Source: JBBQWR01 sp038210495 (lineage in GTDB: Bacteria; Planctomycetota; Planctomycetia; Pirellulales; DATAWG01). Taken from it: a stretch of 64,000 nt of DNA. The stretch covers positions 1-64,000 of the forward strand of contig JBBQWR010000016.1 of NCBI GenBank assembly GCA_038210495.1, in the 5' to 3' direction. The notes under the pieces are model-generated. The model made no database searches. It was not told the origin of the DNA and saw only the letters and a list, made by a program, of their open reading frames with translations. This document shows positions 44,398 to 52,745 of the stretch, piece after piece (position 1 is the first letter of the stretch; the number at the start of each line of letters is the position of its first letter). The position numbers were made by a program, and so were the translations under genes.

Positions 44398-45339
44398 GTG
44401 GCGACCCAGATGCAAAGCCGCGTGGCCGAGCTTGAAGCCAACATGGCTCAAGTCATCTTGGGCAAGCCGCAGGTGGTGCGGATGTGCATCGTCACGCTAC
44501 TGGCCGGCGAGCATCTGCTGCTGGAAGACGTGCCCGGCGTGGGCAAGACGCTCGTGGCCAAGGCGCTTGCCAAGAGCGTGACGGGCGATTTCTGCCGCAT
44601 TCAATTCACGCCCGACCTGTTGCCTAGCGACATCATCGGCAGCAGTATCTTGCAGCCAAAAACTGGCGAGTTCGTGTTCGCCCGGGGGCCGATCTTCTCG
44701 AACATCGTGCTGGCCGACGAGATCAATCGGACTACGCCGCGAACGCAAAGCGCGCTGCTCGAAGCCATGAGCGATCGCCAGGTGTCGGTCGACGGCCACA
44801 CGCATCCGCTCGCCCAGCCGTTCATGGTGATCGCCACGCAAAATCCGTTCGAGTTCGAGGGAACCTATCCGCTGCCCGAGAGCCAACTGGACCGGTTTTT
44901 GATGCGGATTTCGCTCGGCTACCCGGACCGGGCCGACGAACTGCAAGTGCTCACGACGCACCGTGGTGGCGAGCCGGTCGACACGCTGACTCCGGTCGTC
45001 GATAGCGAGCAAATTCGCGAGCTGCAAGAATCCGTCAGGCAAGTCGCGGTCGAACAGTCGGTTCAGGAATATCTGCTGGAGATCGTGCATGCGACCCGCG
45101 ATTCGAGCGAGTTGAGCGTCGGCGCGAGCACGCGCGGAGCGCTCTCGCTGTATCGCGCGGCCCAGGCCTTGGCCCTGGTCGAATCGCGCGAGTTCGTGAC
45201 GCCAGACGACATCAAGCGACTCGCGGCGCCGGTGCTCGCGCATCGCGTCATCCCCAAGAGCTACGCCCACGCGGGCCAACGGCGGTCGATGGAAACGCTG
45301 ATCGCGAGACTCGTGGCGTCGGTCCGCGCGCCAGACTGA
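44398..45339 (+). CDS. MoxR-type AAA+ ATPase
   Basis: 313 aa from a GTG at 44398 after AAGGA. Walker A is EDVPGVGKTLVAKAL (about 43-57), Walker B IVLADEINRTTPR (about 103-115), sensor 1 VIATQNPFEFEGTYPLPESQ (about 144-163) and the arginine-finger/lid region LDRFLMRISLGYP. This is the MoxR family, which works as a chaperone-like ATPase and is almost always encoded with a DUF58 protein and a transglutaminase-like membrane protein, exactly the arrangement downstream. The cluster probably assembles or activates a cell-envelope complex; the target is not identifiable here. Confidence 0.95.
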   Translation: MATQMQSRVAELEANMAQVILGKPQVVRMCIVTLLAGEHLLLEDVPGVGKTLVAKALAKSVTGDFCRIQFTPDLLPSDIIGSSILQPKTGEFVFARGPIFSNIVLADEINRTTPRTQSALLEAMSDRQVSVDGHTHPLAQPFMVIATQNPFEFEGTYPLPESQLDRFLMRISLGYPDRADELQVLTTHRGGEPVDTLTPVVDSEQIRELQESVRQVAVEQSVQEYLLEIVHATRDSSELSVGASTRGALSLYRAAQALALVESREFVTPDDIKRLAAPVLAHRVIPKSYAHAGQRRSMETLIARLVASVRAPD

Positions 45340-45340
45340 A

Positions 45341-45444
45341 GAATCGGAAATGGGAAGTGGGATTTAGGGGATAGGGAAGACAGCCCTTCACCGCAAAGCG
45401 GCACGCTTCCCCACCCCCCAACTCCTATCTCCCAACTCCCAAGC
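45341..45444. repeat. Family B inverted repeat with G-rich left arm (copy 2)
   Basis: The left arm (CGGAAATGGGAAGTGGGATT, then TAGGGGATAGGGAAG) has four G-tracts separated by 3-5 bases. The right arm (CCCCAACTCCTATCTCCCAA, then CTCCCAAGC) is C-rich. The loop has TTCACCGCAAAGCGGC. It begins 2 bases after the MoxR stop and ends 4 bases before the DUF58 start. Confidence 0.75.
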
Positions 45445-45448
45445 CTCC

Positions 45449-46621
45449 ATGCGGCTCAATCGTCAAACTCGCCTCACTACCGAAGGCTACTACTTCCTCA
45501 TCGTGCTCGCCTTCGTACTGGTGCGCGGCTCGATGAAGGAGATCAATCTCATGTTGGCGCTGGCCGGCATGATGGTGGGGGCGTTTTATTTCAATTGGCT
45601 CGGGGCCCGACTGTTGCTTCGGCGGATCAAGGCGCGGCGAATCTTGCCCGATTTCGCGACCGCTGGAGAGCCACTGTCGATCGAGATCGAGCTCAGTTCA
45701 CCCCACCGGGCAACGGCGCTGCAGTGCGAAGACAAGTTTCATTTGCATCGCTCGCGCGGCGCCAGTGACGTCGGGCGGGGAACGGTCGTGCTGCCGCAGA
45801 TTGCCGCGAAGCAGACCGCCCGGGCCGAATACCGAGTGCGGTTTGGCCGCCGGGGCGTCTATGAATTCGATCCGCTGATTGTCATCAGTCGATTTCCGTT
45901 CAGGCTCTTGTCCCATTCGCGGCGGTTCAAAGACAGCCGCGATCGGCTCGTGGTCTTGCCGAGGTTGGGCCGGCTCACGAGTCGTTGGTCCCGATTTCGC
46001 CGCGGAGCGGATCTCGGCGACCGCCGCGTGGCGCGGCGACAGGGAACTACCGAGGGGGATTTTTATGGCCTCCGCGATTGGCGGCCCGGAGACAGCCGGC
46101 GGTGGATTCACTGGCGCACGTCCGCCCGGCGCGGCTCGCTGATGGTGCGGCAATTCGAAGAGCCGCGAAACGAAGACTTGACGCTGCTCATCGACCTGTG
46201 GCGCCCCGCCAAGCTCTCGGATCACGATGAGGAAAATATCGAGTTAGCCGTCAGCTTCGCCGCGACGATCGTGGCCGACGCTTGTCTTCAGGGAGGCGGC
46301 CGGTTGTCGATTGCCGTTACGGGCCAGCGCGGTTTTGATTTAAACGGCGCCGCGTCGCGATCGCTGGGGCACGAGATCGTGCAGCGTCTGGCCGCGGCCG
46401 AGGCCGCCAGCCAAGACGATTGGCCGGCGCTGCTGGCGGGAGTTCGATCCAAGAACCATCTCGGGCGCGTGGTGCTCATTAGCACCCGGCCCCCGAGCGA
46501 TGGCGAATCGGCGGCGATTGCCACGACCGCCGAGTCGGGGCCGTCGCGCTCCGCGCCGCTCGAGCCCTTGCGAATCGACACGTCGACCCCGGAACTTTTC
46601 GAGTATTTCCAACTATCATAA
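45449..46621 (+). CDS. DUF58 domain protein
   Basis: 390 aa. Two N-terminal membrane segments (about 11-25 and 31-50) are followed by a beta-rich region and the DUF58 signature YGLRDWRPGDSRRWIHWRTS (about 205-224), with ARRGSLMVRQFEEPRNEDLT after it. A von-Willebrand-A-like C-terminal domain follows (LTLLIDLWRP, VSFAATIVADACLQGG). It forms a conserved cluster with the upstream MoxR ATPase and the downstream transglutaminase-like protein. The start codon lies right behind the family B repeat and has no evident Shine-Dalgarno sequence. Confidence 0.92.
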   Translation: MRLNRQTRLTTEGYYFLIVLAFVLVRGSMKEINLMLALAGMMVGAFYFNWLGARLLLRRIKARRILPDFATAGEPLSIEIELSSPHRATALQCEDKFHLHRSRGASDVGRGTVVLPQIAAKQTARAEYRVRFGRRGVYEFDPLIVISRFPFRLLSHSRRFKDSRDRLVVLPRLGRLTSRWSRFRRGADLGDRRVARRQGTTEGDFYGLRDWRPGDSRRWIHWRTSARRGSLMVRQFEEPRNEDLTLLIDLWRPAKLSDHDEENIELAVSFAATIVADACLQGGGRLSIAVTGQRGFDLNGAASRSLGHEIVQRLAAAEAASQDDWPALLAGVRSKNHLGRVVLISTRPPSDGESAAIATTAESGPSRSAPLEPLRIDTSTPELFEYFQLS

Positions 46622-46644
46622 CCGCGGCATCCTGCCGCGCCGTC
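46618..46644. repeat. Family F repeat, single arm (copy 2)
   Basis: ATAACCGCGGCATCCTGCCG, then CGCCGTC. It overlaps the stop codon (TAA) of the DUF58 gene, as copy 1 overlaps the stop of the DUF1653 gene. Confidence 0.6.
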
Positions 46645-46668
46645 AGAAGTATGTGAACTGCCCTTTCA

Positions 46669-49287
46669 ATGTTTCTCAAAAGAATAAATTCGACAACCTT
46701 GGCGGATAGCACGGCCAAACTCGCGCCGCTCGTCCCGCTCGCCGAAAACGGTCACGTGCATCGCACGATAAGCGGAGCGGCAAAAACTTCAGTCGCCGCC
46801 CCAAAATGCCCGACTGTTACCGTCGATCGACTGCTCCAAATCAACCTCGCCGTCCTCGTTCCGCTGGGCACATTCCTGCTCGGCATGGGCGAGCACAATT
46901 TTCTGCTCACGACGATCCTGCTGCTCGTCGCCGTCGCTTCCATCTTCGCGATCGATCGCTGGGGCTGGATTGAACTGAACCGGTTGGCCGCCAATCTTGC
47001 CGGCCTGGGAGTCGCGCTATATTCGATGGTCCGGTTTTTTCTGGCCGGCAGCGAAGACCAACTCCTGGTCATCGCCAATCTGCTCGTCTACTTGCAGATC
47101 GTATTGCTCTTGCAGCGGAAGACTCACCGCGTCGGCTGGCAATTGCTCGTGCTGAGCGTGCTGGAGGTGGTGACAGCCACGGCACTTAATCTGAGCATTT
47201 TGTTTGGCCTGCTGCTGGCCGTGTACGTTTTCGTCGCACTGGCCACGCTCGGTTTGCTCTTCATTCAAACCGAAACCTTTCGACTTCGCGCGCTGGCTCA
47301 ATCGCAGCTCGTTCGTTGGTCGCCGGCGCCATCGAACAAAGCCGAGCCGCGCTGGCCGCTACGCCGCGAAATTCAGGTCGCGATGATCTTACCGGCCGAC
47401 CTGCCGCAGCAAATTCTCGGTCGCGGAATTTTGGGACGCACGGCGCTGTTTGGGCTCGGCGTGATGGTCGTCGCCGGTATTTGCTTCTTTTTCTTGCCCC
47501 GGTTCGGCAAGGCGATTTTGGACCCGATCGGCCAACAGGCGTCGATTGGTTTCAGTCCCGCGATCAAGCTGGGCGATCTCGGTCCGCTTCTGGAAAATCC
47601 GGAGCTCGTCATGCAGGTCGAGTTGCGTGAAGCTGCGAGCGATGCTCCGGTCAATCTGCGAGAGACGCCACTGCTGCGCGGGTCGCTCATAAATCGCTAT
47701 CAACACGGCGAATGGCGGCCGACTCCGACGCAAGTCGAAGACCTTAGAAAGCTATCCAAGGCGCCGCGCGGCGCCGATTTGGTTCGCGAGCGGATTTTAA
47801 TTCAGCCCCAGCAAGAAGCGGTGGTGTTCGCCGTGTATCCACCCTATGAAGCCGATTTGCGCTCCGGCCGGCGGGTCAGATTCGACCAGACCCGCCAGCA
47901 ATTGAGCCGCACAAATCGAGACGCCCGGGATGGCGAATTCGAATATGAACTGCTGACCACCGGCGTGTCGCAGGGGCGACAGTTGAGAATTATCCCGCAA
48001 TCGCAGTTTCCTCCCCTCACTCGGGCCGCCAGCGATTTGCAGCAAATGGCCAACTTGCAGATGCCCGACGAATCGCCTGCGTATGGCGCGTGGCGAAACG
48101 GCGACGACACCTCGCCCGCATCGAGCCCGACTGACACCAACCCCGACACCGATCCGGTCGACCGACTGACGGGCCTGCGCGCCGCGGCAGCAACCAGAAT
48201 CCGCGACCGGAAGCTCGATCCGGACAACTATTACGCCGTCGCCAAATCGCTGGAGACGATGCTCGGCTCGCCGCCGTTCGAGTACACGCTCGAGCGGCCG
48301 CCGGCCCAGTCCGGCGTCGATCCGATCGAGGATTTCGTCGTCCGCAATCGGCGGGGGCATTGCGAATATTTCGCCAGCGCACTGACGCTCATGCTCCGCA
48401 GCCAGGGCATTCCGGCCCAGATGGTCATCGGTTTCCGCGGCGGGGACTGGAACGCGGCCGGTTCGTTCTATACGGTTCGGCAGCTTCACGCCCATGCGTG
48501 GGTCGAGGCCTTCTTGGACGCCGATCACGTCGACGACATCCCTAAGTCCGAGCTGCCGGGGAAATTCGATGGTCGCCAAGGCGCTTGGCTCGTCCTCGAT
48601 CCGACGCCGGCGCTCGACAACGACGAAAACACGTTCACCGGCACTTGGCGGTCGCGAATCGCGGGCATCAGCAACTACCTGCAAGTCATGTGGAGCACCT
48701 ATGTCGTCGGGCTCAACGCCGACCGGCAGGAAAAAGCCATTTTCAAGCCCCTGTCCGAATTGGGGCAGACCGTCCAGCATGCGCTGACGAGCCCCGCGCG
48801 GACCGCGTCCGGCTTGGCGACGCACTTGTGGCAATGGCTCTTCGGCGGCGCCCACGGCGAGCGGCCGGCATTCGATTGGGAAGTCGTATTGGCGCTGGCG
48901 ATTCTGATCGCCCTGATCTACGCGACGTATCGCATCGGTCGAATGACGGCTCGCTGGATCGGGCCAAGAAAGCGTCGGCGCGCGTCGTCCGCCACTCGCC
49001 GCCGAATCAATCCCGTCGAGTTCTATCGCCGGCTGGAAACGCTCTTGGCGCGGCATGGGCTGCGCCGCGGCAAAGCGCAGACGCAACTCGAGTTCGCCCA
49101 GGCGGCCGGTCACAAGTTGCAAGCCAAATTCGGACTGGGCGCCGCCTGCTTGCCGCGCCAACTTGTCGAGAGCTTCTATCGCATTCGGTTTGGCGGCCAA
49201 GCCCTGGACAGCGCCGAATCGCAAGCGGTAGAACAGGTACTCGACGAACTGACCGAAACGCTCCGCCGTGGCCCTCATGTTGAGTAA
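46669..49287 (+). CDS. TgpA-like membrane transglutaminase-type protein
   Basis: 872 aa. About six membrane segments (about 50-210 and 255-275) form the DUF3488/TgpA N-terminal region. A periplasmic transglutaminase-like domain follows: RNRRGHCEYFASALTLMLRS (catalytic Cys), QMVIGFRGGDWN, VRQLHAHAWVEAFLD (catalytic His) and WLVLDPTPALDND (catalytic Asp). Another membrane segment (about 740-760, VVLALAILIALIYATYRIG) and a cytoplasmic domain of the DUF4129 type (EFYRRLETLLARHGLRRGKA, TQLEFAQAAG) end the chain. Third member of the MoxR-DUF58-TgpA cluster. The substrate is unknown. Confidence 0.92.
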   Translation: MFLKRINSTTLADSTAKLAPLVPLAENGHVHRTISGAAKTSVAAPKCPTVTVDRLLQINLAVLVPLGTFLLGMGEHNFLLTTILLLVAVASIFAIDRWGWIELNRLAANLAGLGVALYSMVRFFLAGSEDQLLVIANLLVYLQIVLLLQRKTHRVGWQLLVLSVLEVVTATALNLSILFGLLLAVYVFVALATLGLLFIQTETFRLRALAQSQLVRWSPAPSNKAEPRWPLRREIQVAMILPADLPQQILGRGILGRTALFGLGVMVVAGICFFFLPRFGKAILDPIGQQASIGFSPAIKLGDLGPLLENPELVMQVELREAASDAPVNLRETPLLRGSLINRYQHGEWRPTPTQVEDLRKLSKAPRGADLVRERILIQPQQEAVVFAVYPPYEADLRSGRRVRFDQTRQQLSRTNRDARDGEFEYELLTTGVSQGRQLRIIPQSQFPPLTRAASDLQQMANLQMPDESPAYGAWRNGDDTSPASSPTDTNPDTDPVDRLTGLRAAAATRIRDRKLDPDNYYAVAKSLETMLGSPPFEYTLERPPAQSGVDPIEDFVVRNRRGHCEYFASALTLMLRSQGIPAQMVIGFRGGDWNAAGSFYTVRQLHAHAWVEAFLDADHVDDIPKSELPGKFDGRQGAWLVLDPTPALDNDENTFTGTWRSRIAGISNYLQVMWSTYVVGLNADRQEKAIFKPLSELGQTVQHALTSPARTASGLATHLWQWLFGGAHGERPAFDWEVVLALAILIALIYATYRIGRMTARWIGPRKRRRASSATRRRINPVEFYRRLETLLARHGLRRGKAQTQLEFAQAAGHKLQAKFGLGAACLPRQLVESFYRIRFGGQALDSAESQAVEQVLDELTETLRRGPHVE

Positions 49288-49306
49288 AAAGTGAAATGAC
49301 GGCCGC

Positions 49307-49421
49307 CACTGGCTCTGCCAGTGCAAGGGGCACTGGCAGTAGGTGTAGGTCAGGCACTCTGTGCCTGCCATGCGCGCCGCACTTACACGCGACCTGTCAG
49401 GCACGGGGCGCCTGACCTACC
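49307..49421. repeat. Family D compound inverted repeat (copy 2)
   Basis: CCACTGGCTCTGCCAGTGC is followed by GGGGCACTGGCAGT. A second inverted pair then frames the right half: GGTGTAGGTCAGGCAC (from about 49341) with GCGCCTGACCTACC (to 49421). The first core matches 20061. It fills the gap between the TgpA-like gene and the GTPase gene. Confidence 0.55.
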
Positions 49422-49499
49422 GGTTTCGCGGAAGCCCCGGAACCTTCGTGCCGCATTCACCATCCAATTGTTCATTCCGCCACAAATATCGATTCAAGC

Positions 49500-50531
49500 A
49501 TGAAAATCGGCATCATCGGCTATCAAGGCTCCGGCAAGAGCACCCTGTTCGAATGGCTTACGGGGGTCAAATCCGACCCCGCCCTGGCTCATGCATCGCA
49601 GATGGCGATGGCGCCCGTTCCCGACGCCCGTATCGAGCCGCTGTGCAAAGTGTACAGTCCCAAAAAGATCACGATGGCCGCGCTCGAACTGGTCGACACG
49701 CCGGGCCTGAGCCGGACGCACGAAGGCAACGCCGCGCGGCTAGGTCTGATTCGCGAGGCCGGCTGCCTGGTGCTCGTCGTGGCCGCGTTCGGCGGCGCCA
49801 AACCGCTGTCCGATCTATCCGCCTTCGACGAGGATTTTCTGCTCGCCGACATGGAGATCGTCTCGGGCCGAATTACCAGATTGCAAGAAACTCTCAAAAA
49901 GACGCAGCCCAAGACGGACCGGGAAAACAACGAAATCGAGCTGGCCGCTCTTCAGCCGCTGCTCGCCAAGCTCGAAGCCGGCCAGCATCTCAGCGCCGCC
50001 GACATGACCGACGATCAGCTCAAAGCGACCAGCAGCTTTCGTCTGCTCACGCAAAAGCCAAAGCTCGTGGTCGTTAATCTGGCCGACGACCAATCGCCGG
50101 AGGAATTCGCCGGCAAAGCTCCACCAGGCGTGACGCTCATCGCCGCGCCGCTGGGGCTGGAGGTCGAACTGGCTCGCATGGCGCCGGCGGACCGAGCCGA
50201 GTTCGAGCAGGAAATGGGACTCGGCCGCAGCGACCGGGACAGCCTGCTGCGAACGATCATGACCGTCTCGGGCCAAATGCTTTACTTTACCGCCGGCGAC
50301 AAGGAAGTCCGCACCTGGATGCTCCGCCAAGGCGGGACGGCGCTCGAGGCGGCCGCGAACATCCACACCGATCTGGCCCGAGGCTTTATCCGCGCGGAGA
50401 CGATGCAATGCGACGACATCGTTCGGCTCGGCAGCGAACGTGAGATCAAGGCCCACAATCTGATGCGGTCGGAGCCGAAAGACTACGTTCTCCGCGACGG
50501 GGATATTTTGCACATCCGGTTCAGTGTCTGA
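49500..50531 (+). CDS. YchF/Obg-related GTPase with C-terminal TGS-like domain
   Basis: 343 aa. Walker A is GYQGSGKSTLFEWL (about 8-21), G3 is ELVDTPGLS (about 64-72) and the base-recognition region is VVVNLADDQ (about 188-196), where YchF proteins have an Asn-x-x-Glu-like motif. A helical insertion (about 120-165, LQETLKKTQPKTDRENNEIE) and a C-terminal domain (MLYFTAGDKEVRTWMLRQGG, DLARGFIRAETMQCDDIVRL, YVLRDGDILHIRF) correspond to the coiled coil and DUF933/TGS domain of YchF/OLA1. The P-loop lacks the usual NVGKS form and the chain is slightly shorter than the 360-aa canonical proteins, so this may be a divergent paralogue. YchF-type proteins bind ribosomes and ATP or GTP. Confidence 0.8.
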   Translation: MKIGIIGYQGSGKSTLFEWLTGVKSDPALAHASQMAMAPVPDARIEPLCKVYSPKKITMAALELVDTPGLSRTHEGNAARLGLIREAGCLVLVVAAFGGAKPLSDLSAFDEDFLLADMEIVSGRITRLQETLKKTQPKTDRENNEIELAALQPLLAKLEAGQHLSAADMTDDQLKATSSFRLLTQKPKLVVVNLADDQSPEEFAGKAPPGVTLIAAPLGLEVELARMAPADRAEFEQEMGLGRSDRDSLLRTIMTVSGQMLYFTAGDKEVRTWMLRQGGTALEAAANIHTDLARGFIRAETMQCDDIVRLGSEREIKAHNLMRSEPKDYVLRDGDILHIRFSV

Positions 50532-50569
50532 CGGTCGCCGACAAACCCGAGCCGAACCGTGAAGGCCCT

Positions 50570-50624
50570 CGCGAAACCGCCTGGGAGAAGGAGACAGTAC
50601 CCGGCGGTTTTGTGAGCAGTTCTA
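50570..50624. repeat. Family C hairpin repeat (copy 2)
   Basis: CGCGAAACCGCCTGGGAGAA left part and CCCGGCGGTTTTGTGAGCAG right part; the arms pair around a loop with GGAGACAGTA. It lies between the GTPase and the minus-strand oxidoreductase. Confidence 0.7.
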
Positions 50625-50633
50625 ATCGCGGCG

Positions 50634-52259
50634 TCAGATGTTTGCCAGCTCACCGAAATACTCGGTGTCTTCGGCAAAGCCTCCTTCGCCTTTGTCGATC
50701 GATTTAATGTCTTCAACGAACTCGATCGCTCGAATCCATTTAACCATTTTGAAGCCGAGCTGGTTTTCGGCGCGCAGTCGGAGCGGCGCTCCGTGACGAC
50801 AGTGGAGCGGTTGGTAGTTCATCTCATAAGCCAGCATCGTTTGCCCGTTCGAAGCATTTTCGATCGAGACACTGTCGTAGTATTGGCCGGCGGCGATTCC
50901 CGTGGTGAAATCAAACCCATCGCCAAACGAGTAAAAAATGACGGCCTTGGCTTTCGGCGACGGTCGGACCAACTGGATCAACTCGGTCAGCGGCAATCCG
51001 CTCCATTGAGCGATGCCCGACCAGCCTTGAATGCAATGGTGCAGCGTGATCTGACTTTTTTGCGGCAACGCCCGCAGTTCGGCCAACGATAGCTCGACGG
51101 GATTTTCGACCATGCCGTGAACCTTGAGGCGGTAGTCGCGAAAATCGTTCGCGGCCAACGCCGTCCATGTCTTCGAGGTCGGCGGCTTGCCATTGACCCA
51201 GAAAAAGGGAGAGATATCGGCGCGGTCGAACTCGGCTACGGGAGTCGAACGATCGAGTAGATACCTCATGACCGGGCTAACGATGGCTTTCGCGGCGTGC
51301 TGCACGACCCGTGGGTGCTTCCACGCCGCCCAGTTGGCCAGCGCGTTAAGCACTACCACCGTTCCGATCCCGGTCAGACCCAGATATAAGCCGGTCGGTT
51401 TGGCGTCGTCGGCGCCCATGACGATATGGTTCATGTTTCGCATGAATCCCGTCAGTACGATCATCGTCACGTGCGAAATCGAGAAGACCACGAACGCGCA
51501 CATGACAAGGAAATGAATCGACCGCCCGATTTGCCGGTTGCCGGGCAGTTTTGGATACCAGGGAAAGCGAGCCGTGAAGGCTGGCGACATGGAAGGACCA
51601 GTCATCAACGCCAAAGGCGCTAGCGCGAACACGACTCCAAAATAGGAAAGCTTTTGCAGCGCGTTGTACTGGTAGAAGCCATTGGGCTCGGGCGGCAAGT
51701 GGAACGTGGCGTAATGCACGAAAATCGCCCAAGCGTCTGGCACGATCCGCAGCGACGTGGGGACCAATCGCCGCCACTGCCCGCCGCCGAAAAGCAGCGC
51801 CACGAAAATGAGACCGTTTCCTATCCAAAATAGGACGCTCAGGAAATGCCAATGCCGGGCCATGCCGACCGTGTGGCGATAGCCGGGCAAGCCGATCCAG
51901 GGAGAAAGCGGCCGCGAGTCCTCCTTTGCCGTCCAAACGTCCTGGCTTGGCAATTTGACCGGCGTCAGCCGAAGCCACTCGCTGCCCGGAGCGCAATGCA
52001 CATTCCAATAGAGCCGAGGGTGATCGGCCAGAATTTGGAGGCCACTGCGGATCAGAAGAACCAGGAATAGAAAATTGACATAGTGGGTAATGCGAATCCA
52101 CGCGGGGAACCCGAACGGCTGCGCTGCTGTCTCTGGATTTACGGCGGGAACGGGCGGCACGACCGGGAGGCCGAACGCCCCCCACTGAACATAACATGCG
52201 GCCACCAGGAGCAAGGGCGCCGCGACGAGCAGCAGCAATGCCTTAAAGCGAATGTGCAT
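50634..52259 (-). CDS. Cytochrome-b-type membrane domain fused to a sulfite-oxidase-like molybdopterin domain
   Basis: 541 aa from the ATG at 52259, with AAGAG upstream; the open frame extends further but runs through the cupin gene. About five membrane segments occupy residues 8-320, with His residues in helices (THYVNFLFLV, RHWHFLSVLFW, IHFLVMCAFV, FSISHVTMIV) placed as in di-haem cytochrome b561/YedZ-type domains. The C-terminal 200 residues are a sulfite-oxidase/YedY-type domain with LKVHGMVENPVELSLAELRA and the cofactor-binding Cys in TLHHCIQGWSGIAQWSG (about Cys409), then MLAYEMNYQPLHCRHGAPLR. It thus joins the YedY-like catalytic part and its membrane haem partner in one polypeptide, in the reverse order to the separate YedY-YedZ genes. 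A cupin gene lies 8 bp upstream. Confidence 0.88.
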   Translation of the reverse strand: MHIRFKALLLLVAAPLLLVAACYVQWGAFGLPVVPPVPAVNPETAAQPFGFPAWIRITHYVNFLFLVLLIRSGLQILADHPRLYWNVHCAPGSEWLRLTPVKLPSQDVWTAKEDSRPLSPWIGLPGYRHTVGMARHWHFLSVLFWIGNGLIFVALLFGGGQWRRLVPTSLRIVPDAWAIFVHYATFHLPPEPNGFYQYNALQKLSYFGVVFALAPLALMTGPSMSPAFTARFPWYPKLPGNRQIGRSIHFLVMCAFVVFSISHVTMIVLTGFMRNMNHIVMGADDAKPTGLYLGLTGIGTVVVLNALANWAAWKHPRVVQHAAKAIVSPVMRYLLDRSTPVAEFDRADISPFFWVNGKPPTSKTWTALAANDFRDYRLKVHGMVENPVELSLAELRALPQKSQITLHHCIQGWSGIAQWSGLPLTELIQLVRPSPKAKAVIFYSFGDGFDFTTGIAAGQYYDSVSIENASNGQTMLAYEMNYQPLHCRHGAPLRLRAENQLGFKMVKWIRAIEFVEDIKSIDKGEGGFAEDTEYFGELANI

Positions 52260-52267
52260 GACGGCTC

Positions 52268-52594
52268 TTAGCGAAGCAAAATCGTCACGAGAACCGAGGC
52301 GTCGTCGATGCCGCGGAGCGAATGGAGTTGTTCGCTTTCCAGGTAGAGCAATTGTCCGGCTTCCAGCTCGCGCGTCGCGCCGCCGGTCGTGAAGGCAATC
52401 CGGCCTTCCAGGCATTGCACCGTAATTTCTCCGTGCGTCTTGTGCTCGGGGATGTCTTTTCCCGCTGGAATCACCAGACGAATCAGTTCCAACCTGGCCG
52501 TCTTCGCCAAGGTGGTCGTTTTGGTTTGCGTCAGCGCCGATCCTAGCGGGCGAACGTCGATCGCGTCACCCGGCTTCGCATGCGGAATGGCCAC
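52268..52594 (-). CDS. Small cupin protein
   Basis: 108 aa from a GTG at 52594, 5 bases after a perfect AGGAGG. The single cupin barrel shows IPAGKDIPEHKTHGEITVQC (motif 1, with His residues at the expected metal positions) and EAGQLLYLESEQLHSLRGID (motif 2). Such proteins bind a metal or small ligand; none is identifiable here. The stop codon lies 8 bp before the ATG of the molybdopterin oxidoreductase, so the two form an operon and the cupin may sense or handle its substrate. Confidence 0.85.
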   Translation of the reverse strand: MAIPHAKPGDAIDVRPLGSALTQTKTTTLAKTARLELIRLVIPAGKDIPEHKTHGEITVQCLEGRIAFTTGGATRELEAGQLLYLESEQLHSLRGIDDASVLVTILLR

Positions 52595-52614
52595 AAAAAC
52601 CTCCTAAGATGCCG

Positions 52615-52670
52615 CTCGCAAAGCCGCCTCGGAGAAGGGGGCAGTCCCCGGCGGTTTTGCGAGCAGTTCT
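52615..52670. repeat. Family C hairpin repeat (copy 3)
   Basis: CTCGCAAAGCCGCC (52615-52628) pairs with GGCGGTTTTGCGAG over 14 positions with one G-U pair; loop TCGGAGAAGGGGGCAGTCCCC-like; AGTTCT follows. It lies directly upstream of the cupin gene. Confidence 0.75.
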
Positions 52671-52745
52671 AAAGTATGTTTGCCCCCGCCACGACTGAGC
52701 TGCATCGCCTGAGGCTTGGACAAAAAACAGTGCCGCCACGATGAA

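Noticed and set aside
47797..49404. 535-codon minus-strand frame
   Set aside because: Antisense shadow of the TgpA-like gene.
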